Position numbers and translations under genes: made by a program. Shown here one piece after another: positions 32,146 through 40,846 of a stretch of 64,000 nucleotides of DNA (position 1 is the first letter of the stretch; each line of letters starts with the position of its first letter). Below the pieces are notes generated by a model that saw only the letters and a list, made by a program, of their open reading frames with translations, was not told where the DNA came from and did no database searches. The stretch comes from Lysinibacillus pakistanensis (GTDB taxonomy: Bacteria; Bacillota; Bacilli; Bacillales_A; Planococcaceae), in the NCBI GenBank assembly GCA_001312325.1, contig BBDJ01000023.1:1-64000 (forward strand), written 5' to 3'.

Positions 32146-33075
32146 TCTTTCCAAAAGCTTTAAAAATAGGGGATACAGTAGGTCTTATTAGTGCTTCAGG
32201 GGCCACTCCACCTGACAAATTAAAGCCAGCTATAGAAAGTGTTGAAAAGCTTGGATTAAAGGTAGTTGTTGGAGAAACATGTCAGGCGAGGCATGGTTAT
32301 TTAGCGGGAACTGATCAACTTCGTGCGTCTGACGTCAATCAAATGTTTAATGATTCAACGATTGATGGTATCTTCTGTATTCGTGGAGGTTATGGGGCTA
32401 CAAAAATTCTACCACTTTTAGATTTCGATGTAATAAGAGCCAATCCAAAAGTCTTTGCTGGTTATAGCGATGTTACAGCTTTACACATCGCCATTAATCA
32501 GAAATGTGGCTTTGTGACCTACCATACGCCGATGCCATCAACGGAATTTATTCAGCAGGATATGGATGAATATACATGGGATTCTTTTAAACAACAGGTG
32601 ATGGCAACAACTTGTCATGATTACCTGCTAAAAAAATCCACTTGGTCACAGTATGACAACGCTTGCTGCTGGTCAAGCAACAGGACAGCTAATTGGAGGA
32701 AACCTAACACTAGTAACAGCCTCACTTGGCACCCCATATGAAATAGATACAAAGAATAAAATATTATTTTTAGAGGATATTGATGAAACTGAACATCGGG
32801 TAGATCGAATGCTCACACAGCTTAAATTAGCGGGCAAGCTTGATGAGGCTGCGGGCATTTTATTAGGAGCTTGGACTAATTGCGGGCCAGATAACCCAAA
32901 GCATCCAGAGCATAGTTTATCGTTACAGACTATTTTTCAAGAGATTTTAGTGCCACTAAAAAAGCCCATTCTAATGGATTTAACGTGTGGTCACTGTTTA
33001 CCAACAATGTCTTTACCTCTTGGTAGCACCATCTCTTTGAATACAGAAAACCAACAAATAAGAGTTATTGAGTAG
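32142..33075 (+). CDS. ykfA: LD-carboxypeptidase (S66, YkfA-like)
   Basis: Reconstructed 310 aa S66 serine peptidase. Catalytic Ser in [11 protein letters not shown], Glu in LFLEDIDE, His in [10 protein letters not shown]. It trims D-Ala from murein tetrapeptides in the cytoplasm; MccF-like proteins of this family can also inactivate microcin C-type compounds. A 7-A run near 32630 (read 6) is the only break. Start ATG overlaps the dppF stop (ATGA). ykfA follows dpp in Bacillus subtilis. Confidence 0.87.
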
Positions 33076-33084
33076 GTATATTAT

Positions 33085-33860
33085 ATGGAATGTGCTATTC
33101 AAAGAATGCTTGAAGAAGCTCCATATAACGTACATTTATTTATCAAAGACCCGAATACAAATCACTATTTCATACAGGAAAAGCTACATGCGGTTTTTTC
33201 CAGCGCCAGTTTAATTAAAGTGCCTATTTTACTTGGTGTGTTGAGATATTTAGAACGCTACCATCAAGATGTCCATCAAGAGATTAGAATAGCACCAGAA
33301 GAATGGGTTGACTATAGTGTTATAAGTGAACAGCGTATTGAAAGAAGTACTATCTATGAGCTACTGGTGTGGATGATTATTACAAGTGATAATGCAGCTA
33401 CCAATGTCCTGATTGACTTTATCGGAATGGAATTCCTCAACCATTATTTTCGACAAATTGGTCTTAGGCAAACAAAATTGCAAAGGAAGATGATGGACTT
33501 CGAAAAGCTGGAAAGAGGAATTGACAATCTCACTTCAGCAAATGATATGGCTCATCTTTTTCACGAATCTATCAACAAGATCTGCTACCTAAACAATTTA
33601 GTAAGTTGACAATCGATATCTTAAGTCGCCAACGTGTCCATGAATCACTAAAACGTTATTTAGTAGATGATGTGAAAATGGCTCATAAAACAGGTGGTCT
33701 TGAAACAGTCGAGCATGATGTTGGCATTGTTTACAATGGCTCAAATAATTATCTGATAGGCGTTTTTATAACTGAGGTAACCAACAATGAGTATGCAAAA
33801 CAGCTTATCGGTCGGATATCAAAAAGTGCTTATGAGCATTTGGTGAAGCGAAAGGGGTGA
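33085..33860 (+). CDS. Serine hydrolase, class A beta-lactamase fold
   Basis: Reconstructed 258 aa. All three active-site motifs of the penicillin-binding fold are visible: SxxK in SASLIKVP, SDN in ITSDNAATN and KTG in AHKTGGLE. No signal peptide is seen, so it probably acts in the cytoplasm and more likely hydrolyses a murein peptide or amide than an antibiotic (inference). A missing A near 33566 (GAATC, expected GAAATC) splits it; corrected, LLPKQFSKLTIDI reads through. Confidence 0.8.
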
Positions 33861-33864
33861 CCAA

Positions 33865-34682
33865 ATGAATGCTATTGTGACGGCAATGATTGCAAATTTA
33901 CATGCCATACCACAGGAAGAATCCGAACTGGTGGACGAGGTACTTAATGGCATGCCTGTAAAGATCATTGCTAACATAGATGCAAATTGGGTACGTGTAC
34001 AGACAACCTATCGATATGAGGGATTTTGCCAAAAAAAATATTTAATTATGGACGAGGAAAAAACAAACACTTGGCTACAAGAAGCCAACCATTTCATTAT
34101 TCAAAGCTTTGCAGATATTTTACAATATCCGCAAATTCAAAGTAACAAAATAATGACGCTAGTAAAAGGCTCAATTGTACGATTTTTAGTAAGTAAAGGG
34201 GACGATTCGGAGTGGGTGTCTGTACAAATAGCTTCTGGTGAAATAGGATATGCACGAAGAAAATGGATTCAACCAAAAATTGCTAAAAATAGATTACCAG
34301 ATTCGCAATTCCGAGAAAATGTTGTGCAAACAGCACTAAGCTATTTAAATGCTCCCTACCGGTGGGAGGTAAATCTCCTTTAGGCATTGATTGTTCCGGG
34401 CTTTGTTCAATGGTCTATATGCTACATGGCGTACTGATTTACCGAGATGCTAAAATTGTTGATGGTTTTCCGATCAAACAAATACCCTTTGAGCACCTGC
34501 AAAAGGGTGATCTATTATATTTTCCGGGACATATGGCCTTATATATGGGTGATAGCCTTTATATTCATTCTTCACTTGGAGGGGGTGAGGTAAGTATAAA
34601 TAGTTTGGATAGCAAACATCCACTTTATCGCAAAGACCTAGCTGTTTCTACACTTACGGCTGTGGGAAGCATATTTATTTAA
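33865..34682 (+). CDS. ykfC: NlpC/P60 endopeptidase with SH3 domains (YkfC-like)
   Basis: Reconstructed 272 aa. Two bacterial SH3-like segments (residues about 1-75 and 75-140) precede an NlpC/P60 domain with Cys in GIDCSGLC, His in FPGHMALYMG and YIHSSLGGG. YkfC cleaves between D-Glu and the diamino acid of murein peptides in the cytoplasm; no signal peptide is present. One G seems missing at 34364-34366 (TGGGAGG, expected TGGGGAGG), which restores APYRWGGKSPLGID. Last gene of the operon. Confidence 0.87.
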
Positions 34683-34760
34683 TTTATTTTAATGAATGTG
34701 GTGAAGTGAATTGGTGCAATTGTTTATTTCCAATCATTTCGAGAATACCTTTGTTGAGGA

Positions 34761-34797
34761 AGATGCTTCTGTATAAAAACAGAGTGCATCTTTTTTT
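34761..34797 (+). terminator. Rho-independent terminator after ykfC
   Basis: AGATGC..CTGT pairs with ACAG..GCATCT (small internal loop), then TTTTTTT. The rest of the 34683-34991 gap is A/T-rich with no gene seen. Confidence 0.7.
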
Positions 34798-34991
34798 GTT
34801 TTCATCAAACTATGGGGGTAAAATATGCAATCGTCATAGGTGAAAAGGGGATGGAAGACCATGCAATTCCTTACGGGTAAATAGCAGATAAAATCGATGT
34901 ATATCCTCAATGAATGGTTAATAATAGATAGTTAGAATGGGATTATTTTATGCTATAATAAATCAAAAGTAAAAGGACAGGAGGGGATGTA

Positions 34992-35247
34992 TTGGACAGT
35001 GATTTAAAAGAATTATTGCGTTCTGTTTTAAGGGAAGAGTTAGCACCGATTAATCAACGCTTAGATAAAATTGAAAGTGATGTACAGGAACTAAAAGCTG
35101 GACAAGCTGAGCTTCAGAAAAACATTGTTGAAAATTTAGGGAATTTCACTGAAAAAAATTGCTCATCAAGTAGAGGATAGGACGGGTGCATTAAATAAAC
35201 GTGTTTTTGAAGTTGAGACAGTGATTCAAAGATTGACGAATCAGTAA
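34992..35247 (+). CDS. Short coiled-coil protein
   Basis: Reconstructed 84 aa, highly charged and helical: RLDKIESDVQELKAGQAELQ in heptad register, ending VFEVETVIQRLTNQ. TTG 34992 lies 7 nt after AGGAGG. A 7-A run near 35154 (read 6) extends it from 62 aa. No membrane segment. Function unknown; similar short coiled coils are common in Bacillales. Confidence 0.7.
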
Positions 35248-35305
35248 TTAAATGAATGTTAGTAGTTTAGCTTATTGCTATAGATGTTTGTATAAGAAGA
35301 GTTTA

Positions 35306-35353
35306 AAAATCTCCATGCCACAAAGGGGTGTCCCAAAGTAGCATGGAGATTTT
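35306..35353. terminator. Rho-independent terminator (bidirectional)
   Basis: AAAATCTCCATGC and GCATGGAGATTTT form a perfect 13-bp stem around a 22-nt loop, with A and T flanks serving both convergent genes. Confidence 0.8.
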
Positions 35354-36111
35354 AATATTGATAAATATTTAATTCTTGACCAGCTTCGATTTTATCAGAT
35401 CGGAGCTGATTCCATTGTTTAAGGGATGTTACTTTCACCTTATGTGCCTCCGCAATATGCGTAAGAGAATCACCGTCAGCCACGGTAATTGTTTTTTTAT
35501 TTTTTACAGGACTATCGTATTGCCCTAGGTCATATTTTGCAATGACTGTATTGAGTTTTTCATTGTATTTGGAATCTGTTGCATAAGAACCTGTTAAGAA
35601 TTTAGTGGCATCTGTATAGGATTTCGTGTTGCTTTTAAATACTCCTGCATAGAAATCTTTATTCCAGGAAACACCGTTACGCAGTAATCTTACATAGTCT
35701 TTCATGGATTCTTCATAGGAAGGATATTTACGAAATTCAGCCATCACAGTTGTCATGTTACCTGAACCATCGTCCTCAGATGTTTCAAGTGTTACTGAGT
35801 TATTTTGGTAACGACCTTTCATTCCAAATAAATTATTATTTGGTGCAGCGCTAAGTCCACTTTGACCATGCTCACTTTCTAAAATGGCTTGTGCAATCAT
35901 AACGGATGCGTATAAATCATTTTCAGCTCCAAGTTTTCGTGCAGTTTCCGCAATGGAGCCAATAAATTCTTCCACGCTTGGACGATCATCCACAACTTCA
36001 GGAATTGTAGTTTCACGCGTATTAAACAGCTGCGTTACCATAAAAAAATGAAATACAGATAACAATAGTAGCAATTATTAGACCTTTGAAGAAATTTATG
36101 ATGTATTTCAT
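35352..36111 (-). CDS. Glucosaminidase-domain protein with LysM
   Basis: Reconstructed 252 aa membrane-anchored murein hydrolase. N-terminal helix (GLIIATIVICISFFM), then a glucosaminidase (LytG-like) domain with ILESEHGQSGLSAAPNN and NLFGMKGRY, where the first Glu is probably catalytic, and a C-terminal LysM motif (ITVADGDSLTHIAEAHKVKV). A 7-T run near 36042-36048 (read 6) joins the anchor. ATG 36111 has no strong ribosome binding site; a good AGGAGG lies about 30 nt further upstream. Confidence 0.83.
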
Positions 36112-36429
36112 AGTTTCATTGATGTTGGTAGATTACAACATCTCCCTCCTTTCTATCAAAGTTTAGCTATCTCTAATTATTGCAAAGAGTGCAAAAGAAA
36201 TAAAGAGATGTTTAGTTAAATAGATTCCGTCATTAATAGAACGTCACTAACTTCAATTAGTTCCTAGCTATATCTACAGTTGAATTTCCATCAATAAAAA
36301 AATTCAAGCTGGAAAAGAAATATCCTTTATTATCTAGCTTTTAATAATTAATTAACGATAAACATTAAATAATTATTGTAAAAGATAAAGTGAAATGTAT
36401 AATAAAAGATAAGAAGGGGGATGCTTGTT

Positions 36430-37069
36430 ATGGAGCAGACAATCCAAAGTAAGGAATTTCGATTATTAACTAAAGGATTACGCACAATTTTCACCATTTT
36501 AATGGTTCTGATGATTTTTGCGCTAACAATGATAGGTGTTCTTTTGGTAGCCGTATTTATAGTGACGGAAAAGGAAGTCCATAATATACTTGTTCATGGG
36601 CAGATCGCCGCCTCTATGCACTTTGGAGGCTTGAAAATCGAATTAGCCAATCAAGTAGCCAATGATTTTCATTTCTCTAAATGGAATGTCATGAAATTAT
36701 TATTTACTGCTACAATATACATAGCACTATTATTATTTATCGTTGTGCAAGTTAGAAATGTGTTAAGTAACTTAAGCAAAGGAATTATTTTTTCAGGAAC
36801 GAATAGTAGAAAAATGGAATGGATTGCTTATGCTATCGTTTTTTTTAAGCTTAACAGTTGGAGCATTCCGTACGTATGTAACTTATACCATTTTTGAACA
36901 ATTTAAATTAGCAGAATTGCTAGTCGATACGGGATTAATCAAAGGGGTAGCCTACCAATTTACGGGGGTTAATTGGACTCTTTTACTATGTGGATTAGTC
37001 ATTTGGACGATTGCCCGTGTATTCCGATATGGAGCGTTTTTACAAGATGAATATGATGCAACAGCTTAG
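36430..37069 (+). CDS. DUF2975 membrane protein
   Basis: Reconstructed 212 aa with four transmembrane helices, the first around IFTILMVLMIFALTMIGVLL. An 8-T run near 36839-36846 (read 7) is the only break; corrected, it reads AIVFLSLTVGAFRT. ATG 36430 is chosen since AAGGGGG lies 9 nt before it; ATG 36421 abuts that site. DUF2975 genes typically pair with a short Cro/CI regulator, as here. Function unknown. Confidence 0.8.
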
Positions 37070-37081
37070 GAAGTGAAAAAA

Positions 37082-37297
37082 ATGACAATAATTATTCGAT
37101 TAGATCGAATGCTTGCTGATCGAAAAATGCAGCTAAGTGAGCTAGCAGAAAAAGTAGATGTGTCAATTGTCAATCTATCCAATTTAAAAACAGGAAAGGT
37201 TCGTGCCGTGCGTTTCTCTACATTAAATGCAATCTGTAAGGCATTGGGGTGTCAGCCAGGAGATATTCTAGAATATATAGAGGATGAAGAATCATAG
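37082..37297 (+). CDS. YozG-like HTH regulator
   Basis: 71 aa helix-turn-helix of the XRE/YozG type: LDRMLADRKMQLSELAEKVD, then LSNLKTGKVRAVRFSTLN and LGCQPGDILEY. ATG 37082 is 8 nt after AGGAAG; an upstream in-frame GTG at 37073 is less likely. It directly follows the DUF2975 gene, its usual partner, and ends at a terminator. Confidence 0.87.
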   Translation: MTIIIRLDRMLADRKMQLSELAEKVDVSIVNLSNLKTGKVRAVRFSTLNAICKALGCQPGDILEYIEDEES

Positions 37298-37332
37298 AGA
37301 CCCTAAGAGTAGAATGCTCCCAGGGTCTCTTT
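37294..37332 (+). terminator. Rho-independent terminator
   Basis: AGAGACCCT pairs with AGGGTCTCT around a 17-nt loop, followed by TTATTT. Confidence 0.75.
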
Positions 37333-37399
37333 ATTTATGAATAAATAAGATATAATGGAGGCTATCTTTGAAACAGTGGGTTAGGAGGGACAATCATAC

Positions 37400-37727
37400 A
37401 TGAAGGCTTTTGCTTTTCTATTTATTTCAATCATCTCAGAGGTTTTTGCCAGCTCAATGTTAAAACAAACAGATGGCTTTAAACGTATACTACCGTCTAT
37501 AGGTGTCGTAGTTGGATATGGTACAGCTTTTTATTTTCTTTCCCTAACATTGCAATCCTTAGCCATTGGTACTGCATATGCGATATGGGCTGGAGTGGGA
37601 ACGGCATTAACAGCCATTATTGGTGTGATCTTTTATAAGGAATTAATGAATCGAAAAAAAACTTTATGGGATTTTATTTATTATTATTGGTGTAATTATT
37701 CTTAACCTAGCAGGTGGTGGACATTAA
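37400..37727 (+). CDS. SMR multidrug transporter subunit A
   Basis: Reconstructed 108 aa, four-helix small multidrug resistance protein. Conserved Glu in SIISEVFASSMLK (helix 1) and the signature AYAIWAGVGTALTAIIG. An 8-A run at 37654-37661 (read 7) restores helix 4 (ILFIIIGVIILNLAG). It is followed 13 bp later by a second SMR gene, so the two likely form a heterodimer of the EbrAB/YkkCD type. No guanidine riboswitch is seen upstream. Confidence 0.9.
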
Positions 37728-37740
37728 GGAGGAATAACAA

Positions 37741-38076
37741 TTGAGAGGTTATCTGTTTTTAACGTTATCGATTATTAGTGAGGTATTTGCGACAACAATG
37801 CTTAAGCTTTCAGAGGCATTTACCATTTTAGGTCCATCAATAGCAGTTGCATTCGGATATGGGCTTTCGTTTTTCTCATTATCCTTGTGCTTGAAAACAT
37901 TACCACTGAGTCTGGCATATGCGATATGGTCTGGAGTAGGAACCGCACTTACCGTAATTGTGGGTATCGTTATATGGGGAGATTTATTTAATCTATACTC
38001 AGCTATTGGAATTGTCTTGATTATTGGCGGTGTCATTCTACTAAATCATGGAGATCAACAACATACAACATCATAG
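37741..38076 (+). CDS. SMR multidrug transporter subunit B
   Basis: 111 aa, intact four-helix SMR protein, with helix-1 Glu in LSIISEVFATTMLK and the signature AYAIWSGVGTALTVIVG. TTG 37741 follows AAGGAGG. About half its residues match the preceding gene, suggesting duplication followed by pairing. Substrate not determinable. Confidence 0.92.
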   Translation: MRGYLFLTLSIISEVFATTMLKLSEAFTILGPSIAVAFGYGLSFFSLSLCLKTLPLSLAYAIWSGVGTALTVIVGIVIWGDLFNLYSAIGIVLIIGGVILLNHGDQQHTTS

Positions 38077-38091
38077 TGTCTCAACAAGAAA

Positions 38092-38118
38092 ACGCCCAAA
38101 TGAATGGACGTTTTTTTT
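38092..38118 (+). terminator. Rho-independent terminator after SMR pair
   Basis: AAACGCCCA pairs with TGGACGTTT (one mismatch) and runs into TTTTTT. Confidence 0.7.
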
Positions 38119-38480
38119 TATTTGGAAGTATCTTTAAACTTATAAAAATTAATAGCAAATATAACGGTTAATAATAAGATGACATAGCTAGTTGGAATAA
38201 CGCTATAAAATCTGTGAATATTTTCAATAGATTGATCAAATATCACCTGACTACAATAGAAGATGGGCGCGAAAAATACAATTGAAAAAACGGTATGGTA
38301 AAGGCCTATTGTTTTACGAGAGTTAGGAAGCACAGCATGTACAATAAGCAGTGCTAATAGATGCATGATTACAAAGACAGCAGCCATTTGTATGAATCGA
38401 ATTGGTAGCTGATGCTGAATAATAAAATAGGGAGAGACTATTGAAACGAAAAGTATAAATAGATAACTAAACATTCTCAT
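38118..38480 (-). CDS. Four-helix membrane protein, unknown
   Basis: 120 aa with four hydrophobic segments (YLFILFVSIVSPYFII, MAAVFVIMHLLALLIVHAVL, TVFSIVFFAPIFYCS, YVILLLTVIFAINFY). ATG 38480 is preceded by AAGGAGGTACAGGTA and lies 14 bp after the anti-sigma stop, so it is probably the third gene of the sigma operon. No family recognised. Confidence 0.7.
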   Translation of the reverse strand: MRMFSYLFILFVSIVSPYFIIQHQLPIRFIQMAAVFVIMHLLALLIVHAVLPNSRKTIGLYHTVFSIVFFAPIFYCSQVIFDQSIENIHRFYSVIPTSYVILLLTVIFAINFYKFKDTSK

Positions 38481-38493
38481 TACCTGTACCTCC

Positions 38494-39519
38494 TTAGTAT
38501 GGTAGAATTACACCTACACTTATATGGTGGACAACATTGTTTTCTAAATAGGGCAGGATGCTTTCAAGTGTTCCTGTTAAGACAGCACCACTAACCTTTA
38601 GAGAACGTGCATCTGCGTTACCAATAGTCTTATTTAAAATCTCTGCTTCGTATACTTTTTCATGGTAAGGAAAACTTAATCCTGTTGCATCTTCACCTCT
38701 CTCCACTATTCTCTCTTTTAAAATAGCAAGTACTTCTTGTTCATCATTACCATATGTAGCTATTTCATCTAAAAAAATTTTGCGCGGACTGAAACGGTTG
38801 ATCCTTTAAGATGTGAAAGCCATACGCTGAATCACCATCTACTAAACCATAATTTCGGGGTATAAAAGTAGGCATTTCTTTTTTTTCATTTCCTCTGCAT
38901 GCTCTTTTTCTTCCTCTATAGATTCAAGCAGCCCATTTTGAATAATCCATGCCCATTGCGCAGTTGGGAATTCTTTAATCATCTCTTCAAACGTTACCTC
39001 TTGTGTGAAAGAAACAGCAACCTCTACATTGTAGAAGGGTGGTAAAGTTTTTAAATAAGACAGATCGTTTTCAATTTTAGGCTCTGTGTAGGGATAAAAT
39101 TGGAATACTCGATAACTATTATTGTATCCATTTAGATTACTATTATTTTCAACATATGCTTTTGTTCCTAAAATTGTATAAAAATGCTCAATGGTACCCC
39201 ATTTAATTTGGTGTCCATTAATATCCTTAAATTGATTGGATTTTGTTGTACCTGCTAAGAAAAAGTGATCGTAGTTAGTACTATTCGTTTGGATATTTGC
39301 ACCTGTAAATAGGCTATTAGTGTAATTCTGCAAAGTTTGCTTATCCATTTCCTTATACATAAAATATTGTCCCATGGCAATTAGTCCCGATAATAAGAGT
39401 ACAATACTTATAAAAACACTTATTGAAATGATAATGATTCTTTTTACTGACTTTCGTTTGGCATTCTTCACTAAATGTTGAAATGATTCATCGTTATTAA
39501 TAATTGATATTTTTTCCAT
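38494..39519 (-). CDS. Anti-sigma factor (Sigma_reg_N/C type)
   Basis: Reconstructed 340 aa. Cytoplasmic N-terminus with NDESFQHLVKNAKRKS, one transmembrane helix (IIIISISVFISIVLLLSGLI), then an extracytoplasmic domain. The layout and the pattern EVTFEEMIKEFPTAQWAWII match sigma-factor regulator proteins such as YhdL that hold an ECF sigma at the membrane. Breaks: 8 T near 38879-38886 (read 6) and 7 T near 38774 (read 6). Its start lies inside the 3' end of the sigma gene. Confidence 0.8.
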
Positions 39520-40015
39520 AATCACCAGTCCTTTCGAAAACCTCACTAAATTTTTTTCGTGCTCGGGCAAGCTGAGTTTTAATGCTTTTATCTGTGGTTT
39601 GAAAAAGAATAGCGATTTCATTTAATGTTAATTCAGCGCTATATTTTAATATTAATAACTCCATTTCTTTAGGCTGAAGCATGCTTAATGTTTGTTGAAT
39701 GGTAGTCTGAGCTTCTTTTTGTAGTACGTATGATTCAGGTGTTTGTTCATCTAATAAATCCTGCAAGTTAAACGTGAGTACATAGTTGTTCGCATGCTTT
39801 TTCTTTCGTAAGGCATCGTAAAATTTGTTAATTGCTACACGGTATAGCCAAGCTTCCGCATAATTTGCATCAATCCCGTCTATGTATTTGATGAATTGAT
39901 AAGCTGTCTCCTGCAATATATCCTCAGCATCCTGCTTATTAGCGCCCATTTTGAGCAGCGTAAAGTATACTGCTTTTAATTTTTCATGTAATTGAATACC
40001 AAATTCCTCATTCAT
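39497..40015 (-). CDS. ECF sigma factor (SigM-like)
   Basis: 172 aa, intact. Region 2: MGANKQDAEDILQETAYQFI; region 4: LQPKEMELLILKYSAELTLN with DKSIKTQLARARKKFSE. ATG 40015 follows AGGAGGG; the longer upstream open frame has no support. It overlaps the anti-sigma gene by 23 bp. Pairing with a Sigma_reg-type anti-sigma resembles SigM/YhdL of Bacillus, a cell-envelope stress system. Confidence 0.88.
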   Translation of the reverse strand: MNEEFGIQLHEKLKAVYFTLLKMGANKQDAEDILQETAYQFIKYIDGIDANYAEAWLYRVAINKFYDALRKKKHANNYVLTFNLQDLLDEQTPESYVLQKEAQTTIQQTLSMLQPKEMELLILKYSAELTLNEIAILFQTTDKSIKTQLARARKKFSEVFERTGDYGKNINY

Positions 40016-40344
40016 ATCAACCCTCCTAATTAAATAACGATTCACCTGGAAAAAGGTAAACAACAATGTAAAAAAATTATTTATACATTGAACAATAAGA
40101 AGATAGATGAAAAACCATAACAACAGTGTAGTTGCTATGGCACGATATTATTTGTTTAGTTTTCTATTTTTTGTTAGAACGGCAATTGTTTTTTTTAAAT
40201 ATTCTAAAAGAGGAAGTTCGAGTTTTACATGACGAAAAAAAGTCGTCATATTCCTTCATTCTACATATGATATCGAGAGGGGTTGAATCATTTGTTATAG
40301 CTTCAACAGATGGCACAAAAAGTCATGGGAGGGGCTGGAGAAAA

Positions 40345-40776
40345 TTGAATCATGAAAAAAGAAGAAATCATTTTCTATGTGAAGCACTAAACGATATTAA
40401 GGTTCTACAGGATATCATGAAGGATTTTCATTCTAAATATTTTGGTCAGTTGCTTGTGAAAATTGTTGGAAGTGATACGATTCCCTTCTTTCTCATAACA
40501 CATAATGGCTCACATTTACGATTAATGGATACTGTTAATCAGTTTGAAACAGAGTATTTCCGTATAGAGGGTGTTGATATCGAGCGTTGTCGGGGGACGG
40601 TTTCACTGCTACGAGCCTATGATTATGAAGGAAAAGATACAAATTTAATAGCTGATGTTGTGAGGTTAGAAAGAACATCCACTGAAAAATCCATTGAATT
40701 AAGTGGTATATCTGCAATCCAATTATTAAAACCTGACATGCTAAAAGGGAAATTCATCATTGAACCAAAATGGTAA
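40345..40776 (+). CDS. CotZ/CotY-like spore coat protein
   Basis: About 143 aa. The C-terminal two-thirds follows the CotY/CotZ/ExsY pattern: DTIPFFLITHNGSHLRL, then EYFRIEGVDIERCRGTVSLL and LERTSTEKSIELSGISAIQL. The core is preceded by HFLCEALNDIKVLQD, like the coat-family opening. The family crosslinks the outer coat or exosporium through cysteines; only two Cys are present here, fewer than usual. The start is uncertain: TTG 40345 (GGGAGGGG 10 nt upstream), or ATG 40352 if the following A run is one short. 70 bp upstream of the ATP-grasp/Mur fusion. Confidence 0.55.
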   Translation: MNHEKRRNHFLCEALNDIKVLQDIMKDFHSKYFGQLLVKIVGSDTIPFFLITHNGSHLRLMDTVNQFETEYFRIEGVDIERCRGTVSLLRAYDYEGKDTNLIADVVRLERTSTEKSIELSGISAIQLLKPDMLKGKFIIEPKW

Positions 40777-40846
40777 TAAAAACTACTAAATCATTTGCAT
40801 TGGCAGAATTGAATTAGAGAGAGAATCATATGAAAGGGAGAGATAA

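Noticed and set aside
36111..36429. CRISPR, riboswitch or small RNA in the 320-bp divergent gap
   Set aside because: No repeats, conserved riboswitch boxes or terminator were found, only A/T-rich promoter-like DNA.
40132..40344. N-terminal extension of the CotZ-like gene
   Set aside because: The frame is open, but its composition is unlike a protein, there is no ribosome binding site, and the family core starts later.
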